This document shows positions 17,501-24,904 of a DNA stretch of 35,545 bases, one piece after another (the stretch's first letter is position 1; every line of letters begins with the position of its first letter). The notes below the pieces were generated by a model. That model saw only the letters and a program-made list of their open reading frames with translations. It did no database searches and had not been told where the DNA came from. Source of the stretch: DASPKX01 sp035627835 (GTDB lineage Bacteria; Verrucomicrobiota; Verrucomicrobiia; Limisphaerales; SXQI01); the NCBI GenBank assembly GCA_035627835.1, contig DASPKX010000063.1:1-35545 (forward strand), given 5' to 3'. The position numbers were made by a program, and so were the translations under genes.

Positions 17501-19472
17501 AGAGGTCTCCTACAGCGACATCATCCTTCCTAATTGCGGCAACACGATGACCATCGTGCGCACCTGGACGGCTGTTGACGAAAACGGTTTGAGGGCCACC
17601 TGCACACAGCAGATCAACATTGTGGACACCACCGCGCCGGTCATTGAGTGCCCAGCGGCTGTCACTGTTGAGTTCCCGGGCAGCACGGCTCCAGCCACCA
17701 CAGGCATGGCGACGGCAAGCGACTTCAATGGCGTCGCCTCGATCACCCACAGTGACGCTGTCACTGAGGCTTGCGGCAACACCACAACCATCGTCCGCAC
17801 CTGGACAGCAACGGATGTTTGCGGCAACACGGCCTCCTGCACACAAACGATCAAGGTTGTGGACACCACGGCTCCTGTGATCAGCTGCCCGCCTTCCGTC
17901 ACCCTGGAGTATCCAGCGGACACCGCTCCTAGCGCGACTGGGATCGCAACTGCCACCGATGCCAGCGGCACGGCGAACCTCACCCACAGCGATGTGACGA
18001 CCGAGGCTTGCGGCAACACCTTCACGATCGTTCGCACATGGACGGCTGCGGATGCTTGCGGCAACGTTGAGTCCTGCACTCAGGTCATCAAGGTTGTTGA
18101 CACAACCGCTCCGGCCATCAACTGCCCGGCTCCGGTCACTCTGGAATATCCAGCCAACACTGAGCCGAGCGCGACCGGCGTGGCGACAGCCACCGATGCC
18201 AGCGGCTCGACCACCATCACTCATAGCGACGTGGTCACCGAGGACTGCGGCAACACAGTGACGATCGTTCGCACCTGGACGGCTGCCGATGCTTGCGGCA
18301 ACACCAGCTCCTGCACCCAGGTCATCAAGGTTGTGGACACCACCGCTCCTGCCATCAACTGCCCGGCTCCGGTCACTCTGGAATATCCAGCCAACACTGA
18401 GCCGAGCGCGACCGGCGTGGCGACAGCCACCGATGCCAGCGGCTCAGCCACCATCACTCATAGCGACGTGGTCACCGAGGACTGCGGCAGGACGTTCACC
18501 ATCGTCCGCACCTGGACTGCCACCGATGCTTGCGGCAACGCCAGCTCCTGCACTCAAGTCATCAAGGTTGTGGACACCACGGCTCCGGCCATCAACTGCC
18601 CAGCGCCTGTGACCCTCGAGTTCCCCGCAAACGTCAGCCCGGCAAACACCGGCACAGCCACCGCAAGTGACGCGAACGGCGTCGCGAACGTTAGCTTCAC
18701 TGACGTCGTGACCGCCACTTGCGGCAACGGGTTCACCATCGTTCGCACTTGGACGGCGACGGACCTCTGCGGCCTTGTCAGCTCCTGCACGCAAACAATC
18801 AACGTGGTGGACACCACCGCGCCAGCCCTGACGGTGCCTGGGAGTGTGACGCTGGAGTATCCAGCCAACACCACCGTGCAAGCGACGGGTGTTGCAACGG
18901 CGACTGATGTGGGCGGCAACGTCACCATCAGCTATGCGGACACGGTGACCGCCAAGTGCGGCAACACAGTCACAATCGCGCGCACCTGGACAGCAGTGGA
19001 CGCTTGCGGCAACAGCAGCTCCGGTGTTCAAACCATTAATGTGGTGGACACCATCGCTCCGGAGATCACCAGCAACTCACGCGACATCCTGCCGAAAGAA
19101 GTGCCGATCAGCTTCACATTCGCTTCCACCGACGCGAATGGAGTTCAGAGCCTGACCCTGAGCGCAGCTTCGTTCAAACCGAACAAGGCTGGCGTTCTCG
19201 TTGCTGACACCACCAGCAAGATCGTCGTCAATGGCGCGCAGGTGAATATCCTGAGCGGCGGCGTTGGCACGGTGTTCAAGGTGACTGCGGTTGCTGTTGA
19301 CCTTTGCGGCAACACGACCACCAAGGTGTTCACTGTGAACGTTCTGCGTCCAGCCAACGAAGGCGTGGGCAATGGCGTGGACGGCAACACCCCTGGCCAC
19401 GACAACAACGGTGGCAATGACGCTCCTGGAACGAGCCCGGGCAATCCTGGCGCTTCGACCAAGAAGAAGTAA
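14559..19472 (+). CDS. Giant secreted protein: toroid domain, PKD, CARDB and seven HYR-type repeats
   Basis: I start at the ATG at 14559 because it opens a signal peptide (MKHYHAGWRHACRSQLLVLL onward, cleavage near residue 37, LLAA before PKV). The product is 1637 residues. A PKD-like domain (about 40-125) comes first. An alpha/alpha-toroid resembling prenyltransferase/squalene-oxidase domains follows (about 135-545; GLLYLYRNSFG, AAETLL-type helices, and RYGGVGYDHAASWVNLAKTG, DFYGMYGLKKGLQ). Two PKD domains then precede a CARDB domain (about 750-850), an Ig-type domain, and seven 79-residue HYR-type repeats (residues 945-1497). A divergent eighth unit ends in a Gly/Asn/Pro tail. No PEP-CTERM, LPXTG or known type IX tail is present. 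It is probably a cell-surface or matrix protein; no catalytic residues are confirmed. Confidence 0.85.
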   Translation: MKHYHAGWRHACRSQLLVLLTAFMALLSFATPNLLAAPKVALMPSYAQSPSYGNAERGVAIRVWGRVWNVSGNFTYSLDFGEGSPLTGSGSVSNREIGADRTYTTAGIKTVKLSVTEVSTGITVTREAKLNVIAPTSITHDQRVNMAIEKGLLYLYRNSFGVDNGNKDLATRLGWYSTVGNLWGTGSLGATVLAFEEAGHLPGNDYEQDIYAETVQKGLNYILNNGYGGYHNISNQSSGNPDSDGDGKGVMLVPNDHGTYANSFAGLALILALKNEQEAKNTTISGGPFNGQTYYQVIQDFVDLLAWCQGDPEHGRSGSWVYNVLASNNDGRYDDSAQQWPHLVFLAANERWNMPVQQWIINNGVNGFRVLQHQTVADSRYGGVGYDHAASWVNLAKTGGMLVSYFMGNKGVNDPWVSQGLTYIGKYWHERTSTGTGENNMGFAGDFYGMYGLKKGLQIMGVTHVSTPAMGQRDWYRDMSAWLLGNATLLDADRPVGSTTRIAPNHRVSSWAFGQLGDGSWTTSAWPISGIPQLATAHSILILARTITVPPPVAQIKAVQEQAVLRSFTLDGSDSYHLDPTRTIVSYNWDFNGDNVTDATGPVVTNPGYPTIGNKTVKLTVIDDIGQEASASVVVVVTDKDVPPVAVAIPVGQLPAYGGKVGQPIQLDGTESYDPDVADVIIKYEWDTNADGVFGDATGATPTVTYNSAFNGKIALRVTSRTPVGLEKTSIGEANLYASADDLLVTSLSASNLVPGSSATVTAVVSNDPTSSQGFNGVVVRFYNGDPLTTGQQVGASSSVNLPVGGSATVTANLTGLNGAAEVWVFVDATKQIPEYDELNNFAKVGVLNEPPTITCAASQTVEATSADGATITIPVSFADSNSDALTVTWTLDGQQAATRTVAAGSTTDSITVTLGKGSHNVSVSITDGKSDAVSCSLTVSVEDTTPPSIACPAAATLEYPAAANPGVTGLPTVADAAGTVEVSYSDIILPNCGNTMTIVRTWTAVDENGLRATCTQQINIVDTTAPVIECPAAVTVEFPGSTAPATTGMATASDFNGVASITHSDAVTEACGNTTTIVRTWTATDVCGNTASCTQTIKVVDTTAPVISCPPSVTLEYPADTAPSATGIATATDASGTANLTHSDVTTEACGNTFTIVRTWTAADACGNVESCTQVIKVVDTTAPAINCPAPVTLEYPANTEPSATGVATATDASGSTTITHSDVVTEDCGNTVTIVRTWTAADACGNTSSCTQVIKVVDTTAPAINCPAPVTLEYPANTEPSATGVATATDASGSATITHSDVVTEDCGRTFTIVRTWTATDACGNASSCTQVIKVVDTTAPAINCPAPVTLEFPANVSPANTGTATASDANGVANVSFTDVVTATCGNGFTIVRTWTATDLCGLVSSCTQTINVVDTTAPALTVPGSVTLEYPANTTVQATGVATATDVGGNVTISYADTVTAKCGNTVTIARTWTAVDACGNSSSGVQTINVVDTIAPEITSNSRDILPKEVPISFTFASTDANGVQSLTLSAASFKPNKAGVLVADTTSKIVVNGAQVNILSGGVGTVFKVTAVAVDLCGNTTTKVFTVNVLRPANEGVGNGVDGNTPGHDNNGGNDAPGTSPGNPGASTKKK
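17391..19049 (+). repeat. Seven tandem 237-bp coding repeats (79 residues each)
   Basis: Units begin at 17391, 17628, 17865, 18102, 18339, 18576 and 18813; a divergent eighth starts at 19050. Each unit starts TTAPxI.CP and contains a TxEYPANT-like strand, TGxATATDASG, HSDVVTE.CGNT, TIVRTWTAxDxCGN, SCTQxIxVVD. Cys pairs sit at fixed places in units 1-6; unit 7 has lost two of them (GVQ in place of CTQ, TVP in place of NCP). Units 4 and 5 differ by about 17 of 237 bases and share a 95-base identical block (18114-18208 and 18351-18445), evidence of recent duplication or gene conversion. The pattern fits HYR domains. Confidence 0.93.
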
Positions 19473-19482
19473 TTAATTGCTC

Positions 19483-19506
19483 GGCAGCGGCCATCAGGCC
19501 GCTGCC
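19483..19506. repeat. Perfect 10-bp inverted repeat after the giant secreted protein
   Basis: GGCAGCGGCC (19483-19492) pairs with 19497-19506 around an ATCA loop. It lacks a T tract. It sits ten bases after the stop codon and ten before the true terminator, so it may act as a 3'-end protecting hairpin. Confidence 0.7.
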
Positions 19507-19515
19507 CTGAAACGC

Positions 19516-19545
19516 AAAAGGCGCGCTGAAAAGCGCGCCTTTTTT
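19516..19545. terminator. Bidirectional terminator between the giant protein gene and plsC
   Basis: A stem formed by AAAAGGCGCGCT (19516-19527) and its complement (19532-19543) around a GAAA loop is followed by T residues on the plus strand. The preceding A residues give TTTT after the stem on the minus strand. It therefore can serve both the rightward giant gene and the leftward apgM-to-plsC block. Confidence 0.9.
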
Positions 19546-19563
19546 GCTTAACATTCCCTGGCT

Positions 19564-20208
19564 TCAGAGACGGGCAATGGCAGCCATGATCTCATCAGCC
19601 ACTTGCTGATAGATCTCTTTTAGCCGCTGTTTTGAACAGGACTTTGCCTCCTCACGGAGGTGGGCGAAATGCAGCGGCTCACCGAACGTCACTTGCACCC
19701 GGTGCGGCTTCGGGAACTTCACATGCCGGCCATACGCCTCGAAGGTGCCCCGCACACGAACCGGCACCACGGGCGCGTCGGATTTGATCACGATGAGCCC
19801 TATGCCCGAGCGCGCAGGCCTGATCTCGCCGTCGGACGTGCGGGTGCCTTCTGGGAACAAAAGGACGCATCCGCCTCGCAGGAGGCGATCTAGAATCGCT
19901 TTCAGCCCTGCCCCGCCGCCGCCTTCGCGATCCACAGGCACAGCTTGCACGGTGCGGAGCACCCAACCAACTCCTGGGAAACGAAAGAGGGTGTCACGCG
20001 CTAAATAATTGGCGGTGCGCGGCAACGCGCTGCCGATCAATGGCGGATCCAGAAAACTGGCGTGATTGGCCGCGAGGATCACCGGACCGGTGAGCGGAAC
20101 ATGCTCGGAATGCTCGACGCGCCAGCGGAAATAGGTCGCAAATTTCAGGCGGAATAAACTCCACCCGAGCCAATACAATGGGTTCGCGCCTTTCGGAGCA
20201 AGCGTCAT
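19564..20208 (-). CDS. plsC: 1-acyl-sn-glycerol-3-phosphate acyltransferase (PlsC-like)
   Basis: The 214-residue enzyme has the four acyltransferase blocks. NHASFLD (His48 or 49 and Asp54) is the HX4D catalytic dyad. Then come a block around PGVGWVLRTVQAVPVDR, LLFPEGTR at 117-123 (glycerol phosphate binding), and APVVPVRVRGTFEA. An N-terminal hydrophobic stretch (LYWLGWSLFRLKFATYF) suggests membrane association. It adds an acyl chain to lysophosphatidic acid to give phosphatidic acid at the inner membrane. It is the last gene of the minus-strand block, nine bases after cmk, with the bidirectional terminator just beyond. A cmk-plsC neighbourhood is common in bacteria. Confidence 0.9.
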   Translation of the reverse strand: MTLAPKGANPLYWLGWSLFRLKFATYFRWRVEHSEHVPLTGPVILAANHASFLDPPLIGSALPRTANYLARDTLFRFPGVGWVLRTVQAVPVDREGGGGAGLKAILDRLLRGGCVLLFPEGTRTSDGEIRPARSGIGLIVIKSDAPVVPVRVRGTFEAYGRHVKFPKPHRVQVTFGEPLHFAHLREEAKSCSKQRLKEIYQQVADEIMAAIARL

Positions 20209-20217
20209 GGGCTGCGC

Positions 20218-20904
20218 TTACGATTGGGCTTTAGACGGCGCGTTAGTGAACCGTTTTTCGCGCTGCCCGATCCGCCGCTTCACCTCGTCGATAATCCGCT
20301 GGCTCGTCTGCTCTGGGCTTTCACCAGAGTTGTTGATGACAACTGCTCCGAGCGGAACCATCAAAGGCGCTGCGGCGCGCTGGCTGTCACGCTGATCACG
20401 CGCAGCTAGATTTTCATTCACCCCGTCCGCGGCCCGGCGTTTTGAGCGCTCGATCAGGCAAGCATCCAGATAGAACTTAAAGTCTGTTTCGGGGAAGATG
20501 TTCGATCCAATATCCCGTCCCTCCATCACAAGGTTTCCGAAACGGATGCACTCACGTTGCTTTTTCTTCATCCAATCGCGCACTTTGGGAACCGCTGCGA
20601 CGTGCGGAACCGCGGCACTGGTTTCCGCGGTGCGTATTTCCTTCTGTGGAAAGTAACCGTCCACCAGCAGCCGCACATGGTTGTCGATACACTCGAGGGA
20701 GGTCTTCCACTTGCGGAGTGCGGCGCCCACCGCCTTCGCGTCATTCACATCGAAAGAGTTTTGCAGGCAGTACCAGGCCAGAGTGCGGTACATCGCCCCG
20801 GTGTCCACATAGACATACCCGAGCTGCTTCGCGATGAGCTTCGCATTGGTGCTCTTGCCGCTGGCGCTGGTGCCATCAATCGCGATGACGATGTTCTCGC
20901 TCAT
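20218..20904 (-). CDS. cmk: Cytidylate kinase
   Basis: The 228-residue protein has a P-loop GTSASGKST at residues 11-19, then the NMP-binding signature YVDTGAMYRTLAW. VMEGRDIGSNIFP is the second diagnostic segment, followed by KFYLDACLIERSKRR and RDQRDSQRAAAPL in the lid. Length fits the bacterial CMP kinase family. It phosphorylates CMP and dCMP with ATP in the cytoplasm, feeding CDP pools and CDP-lipid synthesis. It lies 36 bases after aroA and nine before plsC. In many bacteria rpsA follows cmk; here plsC and then a terminator do. Confidence 0.95.
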   Translation of the reverse strand: MSENIVIAIDGTSASGKSTNAKLIAKQLGYVYVDTGAMYRTLAWYCLQNSFDVNDAKAVGAALRKWKTSLECIDNHVRLLVDGYFPQKEIRTAETSAAVPHVAAVPKVRDWMKKKQRECIRFGNLVMEGRDIGSNIFPETDFKFYLDACLIERSKRRAADGVNENLAARDQRDSQRAAAPLMVPLGAVVINNSGESPEQTSQRIIDEVKRRIGQREKRFTNAPSKAQS

Positions 20905-20940
20905 TAGTTAAAGATTTTCCAAATGCGCGCAGCGCGCAAC

Positions 20941-22224
20941 TCAGGCTAGCAACTCGTTCGGCTCCAATCGCCTCCCACGGGCAACGTCTAAAATGGACGC
21001 GCCAAGCCCATCCGGGGCGGGCAGGCTGAGTCTCTGAAAGAAATCGGGAAAGGTCTTCCGAACGCAAGCGGGATTTTTCAGACGCATGCCCGGGACGACA
21101 AGACCGAGCAGGCCGAAGCACATGGCCATGCGATGGTCATTGTACGTTTCGATCTCCGCTCCGTGCAACGTGCCTGGATAAACGCGCAGTGAATCGCCAA
21201 TCTCCTCCACCCGCGCGCCGCACTTCGAGAGTTCTGTGCGAAGCGCAGCAACTCGCTCGCACTCCTGCACCCTCAAGCGGCCAAGCTCGGTGAAGCGAAC
21301 ATCGTGGTTCCCAAACGGAGCGAGGACGATCGCTGTCATGATGCTGTCCCCGAGCTGATCCTGGCGGGAAATGCCCTTGGGCTGCGTCGGCCAGAGCTGA
21401 GGAAATTGCGCGTCAATTTGCAAGCTTTGCGTCGGCCAATGCTGCACGGAAACCCGGCTTTGGGATGTGACAGCATTCCGCTGTAGGAGCCAGTTTGCGC
21501 CCCAGAGATAACTCGCGCTCGAAGCGTCCGGCTCGATCTCGAACTCACCGCCGGCGTGCGGGAAGTTCCGCATTAGGGTGGTCGTCATGGCCACGTAGGC
21601 GGACTCCTCCGCGTTTTCCCCGGTCACTGTGACTTGCCACTCACCAGCTTTCGCGCTGAGCAGAAGGGCGGAGGCGAATTGGGAGCTTTCCGCGATTGAA
21701 ACTTCGCATTTGCCTGGGCGCGGCCCGGAGCAATGAATCACCGCGGGGAGTTTATCGTTCGGCGAATCAATTCGATATCCGAGCTGGCGCAGCGCTTTGA
21801 ACAACGCAGCTTGCGGCCGCTCGTGCATCCGATGGACACCGCTGAGCCGGTAAGCGCCGCGCCCGAGGCAGACCAGCGCGGCTAAAAAGCGAGCGGCTGT
21901 GCCCGCATTTCCTACGAACAGCTCCAATGGCTTTTCCGCTGTGCCGGCGCGGGGGATGCGGCCCCCTTCCCCACGCACGCGAATGCTTCGGTTGCTGACA
22001 TGCGCGGCTGGATGCACCGCAACGTCAAATCCCAACGTTTGCAGGCACTCCACCATCACCTGCGTGTCCTCGCTCCAAAGCGCGTCTTGCAAGAAAACGT
22101 CGTTGCGCGCGAGAGCCGCCAGCACGAGCGCACGATTGGTGATGCTCTTGGATCCGGGCACAGCGACGTCTGCTTGCACTTGCTCCGCGAGCGGCGCGAT
22201 TTCGATGAGTGAAGGAATCGCCAT
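20941..22224 (-). CDS. aroA: 3-phosphoshikimate 1-carboxyvinyltransferase (EPSP synthase)
   Basis: I prefer the start at 22224 (MAIPSLIEI; 427 residues, the family length). It sits two bases after the tyrA stop; a longer frame to 22263 would overlap tyrA. Diagnostic segments are VPGSKSITNRALVLAALA (Lys26), LFVGNAGTAARFLAALV (about 102-118), HRMHERPQAALFKALRQLG and, near the end, YNDHRMAMCFGLLGL followed by VRKTFPDFF. It joins phosphoenolpyruvate to shikimate-3-phosphate in the shikimate pathway. The glyphosate-contact loop reads AGTAARF where the E. coli enzyme has AGTAMRP, so the Pro position is Phe. It pairs with tyrA upstream for aromatic amino acid synthesis. Confidence 0.95.
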   Translation of the reverse strand: MAIPSLIEIAPLAEQVQADVAVPGSKSITNRALVLAALARNDVFLQDALWSEDTQVMVECLQTLGFDVAVHPAAHVSNRSIRVRGEGGRIPRAGTAEKPLELFVGNAGTAARFLAALVCLGRGAYRLSGVHRMHERPQAALFKALRQLGYRIDSPNDKLPAVIHCSGPRPGKCEVSIAESSQFASALLLSAKAGEWQVTVTGENAEESAYVAMTTTLMRNFPHAGGEFEIEPDASSASYLWGANWLLQRNAVTSQSRVSVQHWPTQSLQIDAQFPQLWPTQPKGISRQDQLGDSIMTAIVLAPFGNHDVRFTELGRLRVQECERVAALRTELSKCGARVEEIGDSLRVYPGTLHGAEIETYNDHRMAMCFGLLGLVVPGMRLKNPACVRKTFPDFFQRLSLPAPDGLGASILDVARGRRLEPNELLA

Positions 22225-22226
22225 CG

Positions 22227-23111
22227 TTACTCTGGAGATGGCGAGGCTTTCGGCGCGCACCATTTATCGCGGCGCTGTTTGGCGGTTTCGAAGAACTCCG
22301 TGATCTTTTTGTCGTCCTGATCTTCCAGGGCGGCTTTGAACTCCTCCAGATGCTCGATAAACGCGCGAAGCACCCGGGCGAGATTCTTTGAATTCGCGAG
22401 GGCGATGTCGCGCCACATTTCCGGCGAGCCGGAAGCAACGCGGGTGGTGTCTCGAAATCCCGTCGCGCAGAGCATGGCTTGCTCCTTCGGATGGGCTGGG
22501 CTCAAAACGTAATTCGCGAGTTCCGCAGCGACAACATGGGGAAGATGGCTGGAGCGGCTTACCAGCTCATCATGCTGCTCGGGCGACATGACTAATGGCC
22601 GGGCGCCAACGCCTTCCCAAAGCTCAACCAAGGCCTGGACCTTGGATTTGGGCGATGAGACTGTGGGCGTGACAACGCTTATCGCTTTGCTGAAGAGATC
22701 AATTTTCGATGCGTTAACTCCCATGCGCTCAGAACCAGCCATGGGATGGCTGCCGATAAACGTCGCCCCAGCTTGCACGGCGAGCGGCTCCAATTCCCGC
22801 GCAACGGAGGCTTTCACACTGCCGACATCCGTGATGAGCGCGCCTGGCTTAATGCTCGGAATAGCAGCCAGCAGGAGATCGCGCATCTTGCCGATCGGCG
22901 TGCATAGGATCAGCAGATCCGCGTTTTCAACGGCCGTGTGGAGGTCGCATCCGCATTGATCCACCACGCCCAACTGCAAACATTCATCGATGCTCTCGGG
23001 GCGGCGGACAAAACCACAAATCTGCTCGCTCAGGCGGGCTCTTTTCATGGCCAGCCCAAGAGAGCCGCCGAGAAGGCCAACTCCGAGCAAGGTGGTTTTG
23101 CGCCAAAGCAT
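22227..23111 (-). CDS. tyrA: Prephenate dehydrogenase
   Basis: The 294-residue enzyme starts with a Rossmann loop GVGLLGGSLG at residues 10-19. LILCTPIGKM, ITDVGSVKAS and GSHPMAGSERMG (with the catalytic-region His122) follow. A C-terminal helical dimerisation region has HLPHVVAAELANYVL and GFRDTTRVASGSPEMW. It converts prephenate to 4-hydroxyphenylpyruvate with NAD(P)+ on the route to tyrosine. No chorismate mutase or ACT domain is fused. It stops two bases before aroA starts, so the two are tightly coupled. Upstream, 32 bases away, lies the CbiX-like gene. Confidence 0.93.
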   Translation of the reverse strand: MLWRKTTLLGVGLLGGSLGLAMKRARLSEQICGFVRRPESIDECLQLGVVDQCGCDLHTAVENADLLILCTPIGKMRDLLLAAIPSIKPGALITDVGSVKASVARELEPLAVQAGATFIGSHPMAGSERMGVNASKIDLFSKAISVVTPTVSSPKSKVQALVELWEGVGARPLVMSPEQHDELVSRSSHLPHVVAAELANYVLSPAHPKEQAMLCATGFRDTTRVASGSPEMWRDIALANSKNLARVLRAFIEHLEEFKAALEDQDDKKITEFFETAKQRRDKWCAPKASPSPE

Positions 23112-23143
23112 GGGTGACGAGGTTAAACGTGAAGGCCCTAAAG

Positions 23144-24058
23144 TTAAGTTAAATTTGGGGCTTCAGCCGCGGGGAGTTCCACCCATTTCGCAAAGACATT
23201 TTCCTGTTCAGCGCGCGCCGCCTCGCGCACGAGGTCAAGGATGACGTCCGCCATCTGAGGCTCCTTCCCGATGCTCGCTGTGTACCAGACGAGCTTGCCC
23301 TTCTTTTCGGTGGGATTGCGCCAGGTCGGCTGGCCGTTTTGCAGCCGGGTTTTGACCAGGCGCTCAGGCTCCCCAAGCATGATGGGAATATCCTCGTAGG
23401 AGTGGAGTCCGTCGCTGATGAAAAATGGCACGACCACGAGGTTCCGCTGCTGGGTCATTGTGTAGCAGTCTGCGATGCGTGGAGCTTCCTCCATGAAGAT
23501 GGGGTGAACTTCAGCGAATCGCTCCTTAGCGCGGAGAAGTTCCACCTGCCGCTCGATCGCTTTGCGAGAATTTTCGTTCGCGGTCGTGCCGTGGCCCGCG
23601 ATGAACAACGCAGTCTCAGTAGACTTCGGAGCGCGCGGGAATGGGAACCGCTTAATAACCTCTTCCGCGCGCGTGAGGAGCAGATTCGTCATTCCAGGGT
23701 GCGAGCCAACTGGAGAGCAGTAGTAAAGGCGTTGCAAACCGCGCCGTTGTGTGCGCGCAAAGTCCCTTTGTCCAGGCTCGGCAAAACCGAGTTCGCGCGG
23801 CACCACTTCATCCGTAAAGTAGCCCTCAGAAATGAACATGGGCACGATGAAAACCCTGCGGCCGTACGCTCCCCGGAGAACGCCAGCAATGGACGGCTCC
23901 TGTTTCCAAAAAGCTTCAATGACCTGGCCAAAGGCGCCGCGGCTGCGCAGTTCATCCACGTGCTGGTAGATTGGGAGCGAGGCATCAGCCGTGAGGGTTG
24001 ACCCATGCCCGATCAGCACGAGAGTCGAATCCTGAAAGTTGTCAGGCGCGGCCTGCAT
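23144..24058 (-). CDS. Double CbiX/sirohydrochlorin chelatase-like protein
   Basis: The 304-residue cytoplasmic protein contains two CbiX-type halves. The first begins STLVLIGHGSTLTADASLP (His18) and the second TALFIAGHGTTANENSRKA (His156). The second half keeps the downstream His of the family (FFISDGLHSYEDIP, His219). The matching place in the first half reads MFISEGYFTDEVVP, with no His, so probably only one half has a full metal site. CbiX enzymes insert Co2+ or Fe2+ into sirohydrochlorin. A chelatase role here is an inference because no other tetrapyrrole or cobalamin gene lies in the window. It lies between the nucleotidyltransferase (15-base gap) and tyrA (32 bases). Confidence 0.82.
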   Translation of the reverse strand: MQAAPDNFQDSTLVLIGHGSTLTADASLPIYQHVDELRSRGAFGQVIEAFWKQEPSIAGVLRGAYGRRVFIVPMFISEGYFTDEVVPRELGFAEPGQRDFARTQRRGLQRLYYCSPVGSHPGMTNLLLTRAEEVIKRFPFPRAPKSTETALFIAGHGTTANENSRKAIERQVELLRAKERFAEVHPIFMEEAPRIADCYTMTQQRNLVVVPFFISDGLHSYEDIPIMLGEPERLVKTRLQNGQPTWRNPTEKKGKLVWYTASIGKEPQMADVILDLVREAARAEQENVFAKWVELPAAEAPNLT

Positions 24059-24073
24059 CTGCCAGAGCGTAGC

Positions 24074-24826
24074 TTAAATTTGGCCGCTTTGCAGCGAGTT
24101 GAGAACCTCTGGATCACGAACATCCACCCAGCGCCCGGCGATCTTCAAACCAGCGATGCGCTCCCCCGCTTGGACCATGTCGTTGATAGCGTCGGTCAGC
24201 TCATATTCCCCACGCGGAGACTTTTGGAGCTTCGCGGTGAAATCAAACACGAGGGGCTTGAACATGTAGATGCCAGCGTTGTACCAGGCCGGCTCGCCCG
24301 GTTTAATCCAACCCTCTTTTCGGAGTTGCTCGACCTGTTCAGGTTTTGGTTTCTCCACCACTTTCACGAGGCAGAAATCCTGATCAAAGAAATTCAACCC
24401 GCCTTTGGTGACATCCTCCCCGCCAGTCACGGTGATAAGGCCGGAGAAAGACCCAGAAGCAAACCGCGTTTGCATCTGCTGGTACGTCTCCGCTTTCACA
24501 AGAATATCCCCGTACGTGAGCAGAAAGCTTTCAGAGCCGACGAAACCCTTGGCCAGTTCGGGTGCTTTGCCCGTGCCATCCTGAACGACCTGGCGAACGT
24601 ATTGAATAGCAACCCCAAACGCTTTGCCGTCGCCAAAGAAACTTTCGACAGTCTCAGCCTGAAAACCCGTGATGATGCAGAACTCGCGGATGCCCGTTTC
24701 GCGCAAGCCCTCAATGATATGCTGCAGGATCGGTTTGCCCTGCACCTTCAGCATCGGCTTTGGGATTTCCTGCGTGAGTTCGCGCATGCGGGTTCCTTTT
24801 CCCGCGGCCAGAATGACAGCTTTCAT
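24074..24826 (-). CDS. Sugar-1-phosphate nucleotidyltransferase
   Basis: The 250-residue protein has the sugar nucleotidyltransferase signature at its N-terminus (MKAVILAAGKGTRMRELTQE, then IPKPMLKVQGKP). The activated-sugar half shows LLTYGDILV (Asp at the metal position), VVEKPKPEQ, AWYNAGIYMFKP and finally GRWVDVRDPEVL. It resembles glucose-1-phosphate thymidylyl-/cytidylyl-transferases and mannose-1-phosphate guanylyltransferases of the short type. The base used cannot be told from motifs. Its product would be a nucleotide sugar for glycan synthesis, which could supply the glycosyltransferase at 5095-5880. It starts 78 bases after apgM and leads directly into the CbiX gene. Confidence 0.85.
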   Translation of the reverse strand: MKAVILAAGKGTRMRELTQEIPKPMLKVQGKPILQHIIEGLRETGIREFCIITGFQAETVESFFGDGKAFGVAIQYVRQVVQDGTGKAPELAKGFVGSESFLLTYGDILVKAETYQQMQTRFASGSFSGLITVTGGEDVTKGGLNFFDQDFCLVKVVEKPKPEQVEQLRKEGWIKPGEPAWYNAGIYMFKPLVFDFTAKLQKSPRGEYELTDAINDMVQAGERIAGLKIAGRWVDVRDPEVLNSLQSGQI

Positions 24827-24904
24827 ACGATGAAGCGGATTATGGTTTCAAAAAAGGCAATGCGCCGCGTCCCCTCCCACGCGGCGCGCCACCCCTCAAA
24901 GTGA

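Noticed and set aside
16830..18224. 464-codon open frame antisense to the HYR repeats
   Set aside because: Mirror of the repeat codons; its Arg/Cys/Gly-rich product repeats only because the DNA does.
17391..19049. Possible CRISPR or mobile repeat because of regular 237-bp spacing
   Set aside because: The units are protein-coding in one frame with conserved residues and no spacers; this is a domain repeat.
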